A stretch of 64,000 nucleotides of DNA, taken from the NCBI GenBank assembly GCA_002428325.1, contig DIVR01000007.1, forward strand, positions 9,955-73,954, given 5' to 3'. Below are positions 25,539 through 32,118 of the stretch, piece by piece; the first letter of the stretch is position 1; every line of letters starts with the position of its first letter. A model generated the notes under the pieces. That model did not search any database and was not told where the DNA came from. It saw only the letters and a program-made list of their open reading frames with translations. The translations under genes were made by a program, and so were the position numbers. Source of the DNA: a bacterium UBP4_UBA6127 (lineage in GTDB: Bacteria; UBP4; UBA4092).

Positions 25539-26444
25539 TTATTTCAAATATTTCCCAAGGAACAAACCCAGCTTTTTACGAGCGGCTGCTGGAATTTTCT
25601 TTTTATCGGTCATAATGGCATTTTGCAGGGCTGAGGCACACGGGCAGGTCCGTTCACCTTCTGGGACTTCAGGCACCAACCGGGTAATGATTTTCTTGGC
25701 ATTATCCACATTTTTCAGCAGGTTCGCCACCACCATATCCACTGTTACGGATTCATGTTCCCCATGCCAGCAATCATAATCGGTCACAAAAGCCAGGGTG
25801 GCATAACAAATTTCAGCTTCTCTGGCCAATTTAGCTTCAGGAAGGACTGTCATCCCGATGATATCCATCTTCCAGGACCGATAGAGATTTGATTCGGCCA
25901 GGGTCGAAAAAGCGGGACCTTCCATACAGACCAAGGTTCCCTTGTTATGGACTTTAATCTCCAGCCCTTTAGTTGCCCCGAGAGCGGATTGCCTTAATTC
26001 TTCACAGAAAGGCTCGGCAAAAGTGATATGCCCGACCACGCCATTGCCAAAATAAGTATTGGGCAGGCGGCGGGTTCTATCCAGCACCTGGTCCGGAATC
26101 ACCAAGTCCATGGGTTTATAATCTTTACGCAAGGAACCGACTGCGCTGACAGAAATAATCCGTTCCACCCCGATACTTTTCAAGGCCCAGATATTAGCTT
26201 GTGAATTCACTTCGGTCGGCAGAATTCGATGCCCTCGGCCATGCCGGGGAAGAAAAGCCACTTCATGTCCCCCCAGTTTTCCAATAACGATTGCATCACT
26301 GGGATTGCCGAAGGGAGTTTTAACTTTTAGTTCCCGGACATCTTTCAGCCCTTCGATATTATAGAGGCCGCTGCCGCCGATAACCGCCAGTTTCACAGCT
26401 TGAATTTTCTTTGCAGATTTCGTTTTTTTAGTTTTTTCGTTCAC
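25539..26444 (-). CDS. mtnP: S-methyl-5'-thioadenosine phosphorylase (MTAP/PNP family)
   Basis: The 301-residue enzyme starts at a GTG (26444) with GGAGG about 9 bases upstream. A lysine-rich 17-residue N-terminal tail precedes the core VKLAVIGGSGLYNIEGLKDV. The MTAP blocks GNPSDAIVIGKLGG, AFLPRHGRGHRILPTEVNSQ, SAVGSLR, DRTRRLPNTYF, MEGPAFSTLAES, VLPEAKLAREAEICYATLAF and VTDYDCW are all present. It phosphorolyses 5'-methylthioadenosine to adenine and methylthioribose-1-phosphate; inosine or guanosine preference is possible within the family. It is the first gene of a four-gene minus-strand salvage unit that ends with rluD. The preceding PMT-type gene ends 108 bases upstream. Confidence 0.94.
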   Translation of the reverse strand: MNEKTKKTKSAKKIQAVKLAVIGGSGLYNIEGLKDVRELKVKTPFGNPSDAIVIGKLGGHEVAFLPRHGRGHRILPTEVNSQANIWALKSIGVERIISVSAVGSLRKDYKPMDLVIPDQVLDRTRRLPNTYFGNGVVGHITFAEPFCEELRQSALGATKGLEIKVHNKGTLVCMEGPAFSTLAESNLYRSWKMDIIGMTVLPEAKLAREAEICYATLAFVTDYDCWHGEHESVTVDMVVANLLKNVDNAKKIITRLVPEVPEGERTCPCASALQNAIMTDKKKIPAAARKKLGLFLGKYLK

Positions 26445-26552
26445 TTCAATGTTCCTCCTGAATCAGTTCCCCTGGGGAGATTCCTATTATTATGCACCAG
26501 ACCCGGCAGAATCGAAAAACCGGGGTAAAAATATTTTCAGAACGAAGACCTC

Positions 26553-28115
26553 TTAAAATCTAACCGGTTGGGCCCCGGGCCTGGCTTCGACCCTAATCAA
26601 GACCGTCCGGAATTTCTGGGGAAAATACCGATAAAGCAAAGCATCCGGCCGGCTGGTAACCGGCGGAGCAACCATAATATCAGCCAGTAACGGCAGGGTC
26701 CAGCTTTCAAAATCCCCTTCCGGGATCATGATAAATGCCTGGTTGATCCGATTTAATTCCCGATTGATATTAATCTGGATATCATGCAGGCAGACATAAT
26801 CTCCCGGCTGCAGTTTTTCCAGGCTATAGGATTCTACAGGCAGCCCCGACCAGTATCTCACTTTTATATTATTCACGCCTTCCCGATAACTTTCATTATC
26901 CAATATTCGTTTCCCTTGGAGATTTTCTTTCATATACAAAGCAGAATCTTTAATATCACCAAAAGTCCCCCTCTGTAGGAAGATAGCGGTTACCGCAAAA
27001 ATCAGGCTGAATAAGATAGCTCCCAGCACCAGCATCTGTCGCCCGGAGGAAAAAGCCTTCTTTCCCTTTTCCAGAAAATAGACCATCCCATACCCGGCCG
27101 GAATGACGCACAGAGATAACAGAGGAATAAAATAACGGTATTGGAAGGACTGAAAAGGCGCATGGCCCAACAGCCAGAAGAGAAACAGAATACCCAGCCC
27201 CCTATAGAAATTTCGGGTTTTCTTATCCCAGGCAGTTCGAAAAACACCATACAAGGCAAAGAGGAAAACCGGATATGTCATTTCATAAGGATAAAAAGCA
27301 ATGAAACTTTCACCCATAGTCAGGTAAGCCGCCAGGGTACTGCCCCAGCTTTGTCCCATTCTTTCCGCATATTGCCCCATGTGTCCCATGCCTCGAAACA
27401 TCCACCAGGCCGGGGCCCCAAACCAGGCAGCGAATGCCAGCAGCCAGACCCCCATAGCTCCCAGCATGGATTTGATTTCCGGCAACGCCGGAATCGGTTT
27501 TCGGAATACCTGCCAGGTTCCCCACAATAAAAAGGGTAAAAGCCCCAACCCCTGATACCGGGTCAAAGTGGCCAGCCCTCCGGTCATCCAGGCAATACCG
27601 AGGGCTAAAGCCGGATGGGTAATAAATTCTTCGGAGCCATCCTCTTCTCCCCCGCCAACAGCCTCTTGCAGCTGCCATAATGTCCAGAGAAAAAGGGTGC
27701 AGAATAAAGAATCGGTCATAACTCTCAAGTGCCATCTCCAGATTTCGGGAGAAACACTGTAAAGGACACCGGCCAGCATGGCAGCCCGATACCCATATAG
27801 CCGCTTTGCCATAAAATAAACAGGGATTAATCCAAGGGTCCCGGCAACCATGGAAACCAGTTTTCCACTCATCTCCATATCCCTGAAAAGAAGATTGAAC
27901 AGGCTGGATATCCAGGTATAGAAAGGCATAAAGAAGGTATTGGAAGAAGCAGAGGAAAACAGGGTCAGCTGAAGAATTCCATCGGTATATTCTCCCTGAT
28001 TCCATTGAAGGAATATAACCCGTAAAGCAAAGGTAAATAATATAAGTCCCCAAAATAGTTTTTGTTCTATTCCCTGGAGGGGGAGACCCTTTTTATTCTT
28101 TATTGAATCAATCAT
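26553..28115 (-). CDS. PMT/ArnT-type membrane glycosyltransferase (GT39/GT83-like)
   Basis: The 520-residue polytopic protein has about ten hydrophobic segments. The N-terminal part has the PMT_2 layout: FWGLILFTFALRVIFLQWNQGEYTD (acidic residue in the first luminal loop), LGLIPVYFMAKRLYGYRAAMLAGVL, SPEIWRWHLRVMTDSLFCTLFL and GGLATLTRYQGLGLLPFLLWG. Such enzymes transfer a sugar from a polyprenyl-phosphate donor to lipid or protein acceptors on the periplasmic side. The C-terminal ~120 residues are soluble. GAGG lies before the ATG. Donor and acceptor cannot be predicted. It diverges from the GH20 array across a 600-base region with two inverted repeats. Confidence 0.85.
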   Translation of the reverse strand: MIDSIKNKKGLPLQGIEQKLFWGLILFTFALRVIFLQWNQGEYTDGILQLTLFSSASSNTFFMPFYTWISSLFNLLFRDMEMSGKLVSMVAGTLGLIPVYFMAKRLYGYRAAMLAGVLYSVSPEIWRWHLRVMTDSLFCTLFLWTLWQLQEAVGGGEEDGSEEFITHPALALGIAWMTGGLATLTRYQGLGLLPFLLWGTWQVFRKPIPALPEIKSMLGAMGVWLLAFAAWFGAPAWWMFRGMGHMGQYAERMGQSWGSTLAAYLTMGESFIAFYPYEMTYPVFLFALYGVFRTAWDKKTRNFYRGLGILFLFWLLGHAPFQSFQYRYFIPLLSLCVIPAGYGMVYFLEKGKKAFSSGRQMLVLGAILFSLIFAVTAIFLQRGTFGDIKDSALYMKENLQGKRILDNESYREGVNNIKVRYWSGLPVESYSLEKLQPGDYVCLHDIQININRELNRINQAFIMIPEGDFESWTLPLLADIMVAPPVTSRPDALLYRYFPQKFRTVLIRVEARPGAQPVRF

Positions 28116-28302
28116 CCAATCCTCATTTCAACAACCCTGTTTACTGAATAACAGTTATTATAATGCCATTTTCCACTTCCTTCATGCTCATCCGCCATTT
28201 GTTTAGGTTGCTCCGGGTCTTTTTCCCTTATTGACTCTGTATATTTTCAAACTCACTTCATCCCCTGTTAGAAAACCAGAGCCATTTCCCGCTTCTTCCA
28301 GG

Positions 28303-28322
28303 TTTTTGACAGCTGTCAAAAA
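28303..28322. promoter_or_regulatory. 20-base perfect palindrome, operator-like (copy 1)
   Basis: TTTTTGACAGCTGTCAAAAA is a perfect palindrome in the divergent region before the GH20 array. Its central 18 bases recur at 37735-37752 after the last GH20 gene. The symmetric TTGACA-TGTCAA core is typical of a dimeric repressor site; no regulator gene is adjacent. Confidence 0.5.
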
Positions 28323-28459
28323 TATCCCCTGGAAGAGCCTCTCCGTTATTATTGTGATTGCCTAAATATCGGATAAATAATTGTTATGATAGAAGTTAGC
28401 CAATCTATCCCCACTTTGGGACAACCGTTTCAGTCATGATTTCAAATCCCATTAAGACC

Positions 28460-28490
28460 GAGACCCAGGCTGATGGTTACAGCCTGGGTC
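28460..28490. repeat. Palindromic hairpin repeat, copy 2 (inverted relative to copy 1)
   Basis: Arms GACCCAGGCTG (28462-28472) and CAGCCTGGGTC (28480-28490) with loop ATGGTTA. It matches copy 1 at 4599-4631 on the opposite strand over about 31 bases, losing only the last two pairs. It lies between divergent genes, without a T-run. Confidence 0.85.
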
Positions 28491-28651
28491 AAACTCCGGG
28501 AAAGAACCGATAAAAAACAAGCAGTGATTCAGTGATAAGGGAATCTCTGCAAATTGAGGAATCTGTTGATTTTAAAAAAGTTAAGAGGAAAGTCATCTTT
28601 TCAGGAGGAAGCCGGGTATAGGGTTTGACGCTGTGTTGGAATATTTTATAG

Positions 28652-28680
28652 TTCAAACCTGCCGAAGATGCTGATATACT
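28652..28680 (+). promoter_or_regulatory. Promoter candidate for the first GH20 gene
   Basis: TTCAAA and TATACT separated by 17 bases, with the ribosome site AAGGAG and start about 20-35 bases downstream. Confidence 0.5.
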
Positions 28681-28715
28681 GATTTCGAAAATCAAAACCC
28701 AAGGAGCCCATTGTG

Positions 28716-30290
28716 ATGAAGTTGATTAATGCCAAAACCCTTCTAGCCGGCTTGATAGGAATAAGTCTGGCTATAGCTGCCCAGGGAGCCCCTGGAAAAG
28801 CCAAACCAGTGGAAAAATCCACCGTAGTGATTATCCCCAAGCCCCAGAAAATGACTCTGGGAACAGGCACCCTGATTTTGAAAGGAAATCTGACCTCTGA
28901 AGACCATTATACAGATAGTGAAAACCGGATTGAGAAAACCTTAGAAGCCCTGCCGGCAGGATTAGGCATTCAACCCAAAGAGAAAAAATCCATTCCCCTG
29001 TTTTTAGGGATCAAAGGGGTAGAACCGGCTGTATCCAAACGATTGCAAGATGAAGAATTAACCCTCCCGGACAAACCTGAAGCCTATGCCTTATCGGTTT
29101 CCGGCAAAGGAATAACGGTCATTGGCCAGGATATCAAAGGTCTTTTTTATGGTCTCATGACCCTCCGCCAGTTAAAAATAGATAAAAAAGGGGTCGCCGT
29201 CCTCCCTTATGTCAAAATCGAAGATTATCCAGCTTTAGAATACCGGGGTATTCATATTTTTACCGGAAAAGATGCCCTGAAAGAACAAAAAGCCCTGGTG
29301 GATGTCATCGCATTACATAAAATGAACAACCTTGTCCTGCAATTGGATTTTATGGAATTTAAGAGCCATCCCGAATTATGGTATGAACCTATGGGAGAAA
29401 AACAGTCAGAAATCAAGGAGCTTATCCAATATTGTAAGGACCGGTTCATTGATATTACCCCGATGGTCAACACCCCCGGCCATGCCGAATGGATTTTCCG
29501 TGATGGAAAACATCAGGAAATCTGTGAAGACCCCAATCCTACCAAAGAAGGCGCCTCTCCCTATGCCATCTATATAAATAATGATTCCACCTACGTATTT
29601 TTGTTTGAACTGTATGATGAAGTCGTCGACCTGTTTAAACCCAAATATTTCCATATCGGACATGATGAGCCGGATTTGCCTGATTATGTAAAATTCCCCG
29701 GCCGTTCCCAGGGATTTACTGTTCGGGAACTGCTGGAAATGGATATCCGGAGAAATGCTGAATATTTCAAGGGTAAAAATATCGATATTATGCTCTGGGG
29801 CGATACCATGCTTCATCGGGGGGATTCGGTAGATGCCTGTAACGCAAAAACCAAAGAAGATGCCATTGAATTGCGAAATATGCTGAAAGATATTGAGTCC
29901 CAGCCAGGCGCACCCAAATTCTGCATCAATGACTGGCATTATGCTTCCGCCAAGCCGGAAGGCTATAAATCCCTGGCAATATGGAAGAAAGAAGGATTCC
30001 CCACTCTTGCCTGCCCCTGGTATGGCAGAGACAATATCCTGTATTTCACTCAAGAAGCGATTAACACCAAGTCCATGGGATTGCTCCAGACCACCTGGGC
30101 TGGTTTCAATTTCTCCATTGAAGCCAACACTTCCTGTTATGAACAGTTCTCCGCCTATTTACTGGCAGCCGATTATTCATGGTCGGGCCGAACTGAAAAA
30201 GCTGTGAATCTGGATTATGATGCCAATACCGTATTCTTTAACGACTTCAAAGCCTTTAAGCAGGGTAAGCAATCGCTGCAAGTCCATTAA
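28716..30290 (+). CDS. Exported GH20-like beta-N-acetylhexosaminidase, paralogue 1
   Basis: This 524-residue protein starts at the ATG at 28716 (a GTG at 28713 is also possible; AAGGAG upstream). The signal peptide is MKLINAKTLLAGLIGISLAIAAQGA. Residues ~35-150 form the GH20b alpha/beta domain (VIIPKPQKMTLGTGTL ... YALSVSGKGITVIGQDIKGLFYGLMTL). The catalytic (beta/alpha)8 domain follows, starting YRGIHIFTGKDALKEQK. The GH20 catalytic pair is in HIGHDEP (313-319; Asp317-Glu318), with GHDE instead of the usual GGDE. PMVNTPGHAEW, MLWGDTML, NDWHY and TTWAGFNFS are the other active-site blocks. Family enzymes release beta-linked GlcNAc or GalNAc by substrate-assisted catalysis. It is the first of four tandem paralogues. 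Confidence 0.9.
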   Translation: MKLINAKTLLAGLIGISLAIAAQGAPGKAKPVEKSTVVIIPKPQKMTLGTGTLILKGNLTSEDHYTDSENRIEKTLEALPAGLGIQPKEKKSIPLFLGIKGVEPAVSKRLQDEELTLPDKPEAYALSVSGKGITVIGQDIKGLFYGLMTLRQLKIDKKGVAVLPYVKIEDYPALEYRGIHIFTGKDALKEQKALVDVIALHKMNNLVLQLDFMEFKSHPELWYEPMGEKQSEIKELIQYCKDRFIDITPMVNTPGHAEWIFRDGKHQEICEDPNPTKEGASPYAIYINNDSTYVFLFELYDEVVDLFKPKYFHIGHDEPDLPDYVKFPGRSQGFTVRELLEMDIRRNAEYFKGKNIDIMLWGDTMLHRGDSVDACNAKTKEDAIELRNMLKDIESQPGAPKFCINDWHYASAKPEGYKSLAIWKKEGFPTLACPWYGRDNILYFTQEAINTKSMGLLQTTWAGFNFSIEANTSCYEQFSAYLLAADYSWSGRTEKAVNLDYDANTVFFNDFKAFKQGKQSLQVH

Positions 30291-30312
30291 GTTGTCTGAA
30301 TCTGTTTAGCCA

Positions 30313-30353
30313 TACAGGGGAGAAAGCATTGGCTTTCTCCCCTGTATTATTTT
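30313..30353 (+). terminator. Strong terminator after GH20 paralogue 1
   Basis: Perfect 15-base arms TACAGGGGAGAAAGC (30313-30327) and GCTTTCTCCCCTGTA (30332-30346), loop ATTG, then TTATTTT. Confidence 0.92.
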
Positions 30354-30413
30354 AGTATAACGAAAAAAGACTATAGTATTACCGGTTTTAAAATTAAAAG
30401 GAGTTTATATATT

Positions 30414-31994
30414 ATGTCAAAATGGTTTTGGGTATTAGGCTTAACTCTAGTGTTAACCGTTCAGGGATGGTGTGAAGGAAATAATGCCGAAATAATAGGA
30501 AAAGGGCAGAAAGTATCGGCACAAGATTCCAGACCCGTTATTATACCTAAGCCTCAATCTGCCACATGGCAGGATGGAAGCTTACTTTTGAATAAGCTCA
30601 TCTATCCTCAGCCCCATTATTCAGATATCAGTTCACGAATCGAAAGAGCAACGTTAGCTTTAAAGCAATTTCTACAACCCGCCAGCCCGGTAGAAGGAAG
30701 TATTCCCCTCTATTTAGGGGTTGTCGGTTATGACAGCACCGTTGCCAAAAGGTGTATCGCCGAAAAAATTACGGTACCCCATAAAGCAGAAGCCTATGCA
30801 TTATCCGTCTCCTCCAGCGGGATTACGGTGGTCGGATATGACCTGCCGGGATTATTCCACGGAATAATGACCCTGCGACAGATGAAACAGAACAACAACC
30901 CAGCCACCCTTCCCTATGCCAAGATCCAGGATTATCCCGCATTAGCCTACAGAGGACTTCATATTTTTACCGGGAAAAATGCTCTCCAGGAACAAAAAGC
31001 CCTGGTGGATGTCATGGCTTTACATAAAATGAACAACATCATCCTGCAATTGGATTATATGGAATATAAAAGCCATCCCGAAATATGGTATGAACCTATG
31101 GGACAAAAGCAATCAGAAATCAAAGAGCTGCTCCAATATTGTAAGGACCGGTTTATCGAAGTCAATCCCATGATAAATACCCCCGGCCATACCGAATGGA
31201 TTTTCCGCAATGGGCTCCATTATGATATCTGCGAAGACCCCAATCCGACCAAGAAAGCCATTCCCTATGCTCTTTATGTCGATAATGATTCCACCTACCA
31301 GTTCCTCTTTGAAATTTATGATGAAGTTATCGACCTGTTTAAACCTACCTATTTCCACATTGGACATGACGAACCGGATTTACCAAAATATGTAAAGTTC
31401 CCCTGCCGTTCCCAGGGTTTCACCGTCAGAGAACTACTGGAGATGGATATTCGGAAAAACGCTGAATATTTTAAAAACAAAAACATCAAAATCATGATCT
31501 GGGGCGATACCATGCTTTATCCAGATGAAGCAAATGACAACTTCAATGCCAAAACCAAAGAAGATGCCATTCAGTTAAGAAAAATGCTGAAAGAAATTGA
31601 AGCCCAGCCCGGTTCGGCAAAATTTTTAATTTGCGACTGGCATTATTCTCCGGCAGCTCCCAAGGATTACAAGTCTATTGCTATCTTCAAGAAAGAAGGA
31701 TTTTCGGTGATTGTCTGTACCTGGTATTTCAGGGAAAATATCCGGTCATTGATTCAGCAGGCAATGAAAGACCAGGCCATGGGGATGCTTCAGACTACTT
31801 GGGCTGGCTATAACTTTTCAATTGAAGCCAATACCACCTGCCATGACCAATTTTCCGCTTACCTTCTGGCAGCTGATTATTCCTGGTCTGGCCGAAAAGA
31901 AAAAGCCAACAATCTGGGATATGATGCCAATAAAGTTTTCTTTGATGATTTTAGAACCTTTAAACAAGGGAAACAATCTCTGCAACTCCAATAG
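30414..31994 (+). CDS. Exported GH20-like beta-N-acetylhexosaminidase, paralogue 2
   Basis: The 526-residue product has the signal peptide MSKWFWVLGLTLVLTVQGWC, related to those of paralogues 3 and 4 rather than 1. The GH20b domain (VIIPKPQSATWQDGSLLLNK ... SGITVVGYDLPGLFHGIMTL) is followed by the catalytic barrel YRGLHIFTGKNALQEQK, with PMINTPGHTEW and the catalytic pair in HIGHDEP (315-321; Asp319-Glu320), IWGDTML, CDWHYSP and TTWAGYNFS. It is closest to paralogue 1 in the catalytic domain but to 3 and 4 in leader and upstream bases, a mosaic that fits duplication with exchange. AAAAGGAG precedes the ATG. A weak -10 (TATAGT, 30372-30377) sits just upstream. Confidence 0.9.
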   Translation: MSKWFWVLGLTLVLTVQGWCEGNNAEIIGKGQKVSAQDSRPVIIPKPQSATWQDGSLLLNKLIYPQPHYSDISSRIERATLALKQFLQPASPVEGSIPLYLGVVGYDSTVAKRCIAEKITVPHKAEAYALSVSSSGITVVGYDLPGLFHGIMTLRQMKQNNNPATLPYAKIQDYPALAYRGLHIFTGKNALQEQKALVDVMALHKMNNIILQLDYMEYKSHPEIWYEPMGQKQSEIKELLQYCKDRFIEVNPMINTPGHTEWIFRNGLHYDICEDPNPTKKAIPYALYVDNDSTYQFLFEIYDEVIDLFKPTYFHIGHDEPDLPKYVKFPCRSQGFTVRELLEMDIRKNAEYFKNKNIKIMIWGDTMLYPDEANDNFNAKTKEDAIQLRKMLKEIEAQPGSAKFLICDWHYSPAAPKDYKSIAIFKKEGFSVIVCTWYFRENIRSLIQQAMKDQAMGMLQTTWAGYNFSIEANTTCHDQFSAYLLAADYSWSGRKEKANNLGYDANKVFFDDFRTFKQGKQSLQLQ

Positions 31995-32019
31995 AGAGAA
32001 TGCTTATATCCGACTTATC

Positions 32020-32049
32020 AGGGGAGAACCTAAAAGTTCTCCCCTTTTT
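32020..32049 (+). terminator. Terminator after GH20 paralogue 2
   Basis: AGGGGAGAAC (32020-32029) and GTTCTCCCCT (32036-32045) with loop CTAAAA, followed by a T-run. Confidence 0.9.
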
Positions 32050-32052
32050 AAA

Positions 32053-32081
32053 TTGGATATTAACCCAAAAAGGACTAAAAT
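32053..32081 (+). promoter_or_regulatory. Promoter candidate for GH20 paralogue 3
   Basis: TTGGAT (32053-32058) and TAAAAT (32076-32081) with a 17-base spacer. The same arrangement, TTGGAT-17-TAGAAT, lies at 34878-34906 before paralogue 4, and the sequence around the -10 is conserved. Confidence 0.65.
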
Positions 32082-32118
32082 AATGGCAGTTGAGAACTAA
32101 ACAAGGAGTTTTAGAGTT

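Larger units (their letters stand above)
28116..28715. other. Divergent intergenic region between the PMT-type gene and the GH20 array
   Basis: This 600-base AT-rich region has no convincing gene. It contains the 20-base palindrome at 28303-28322, the second copy of the hairpin repeat at 28460-28490, and a promoter candidate at 28652-28680. The open frame at 28489-28695 on the minus strand shows no family features. Confidence 0.6.

Noticed and set aside
27310..28053. 247-codon minus-strand frame inside the PMT-type gene
   Set aside because: Same-strand out-of-frame shadow; composition rich in Ser/Cys/His/Trp and no domain signature.
32083..32100. Conserved five-codon upstream frame (MAVEN-stop), also at 34908-34925 (MAVPN-stop), before GH20 paralogues 3 and 4
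   Set aside because: It starts right after the predicted -10 hexamer, so most of it lies at or before the expected transcription start. Conservation is better explained by shared promoter sequence.
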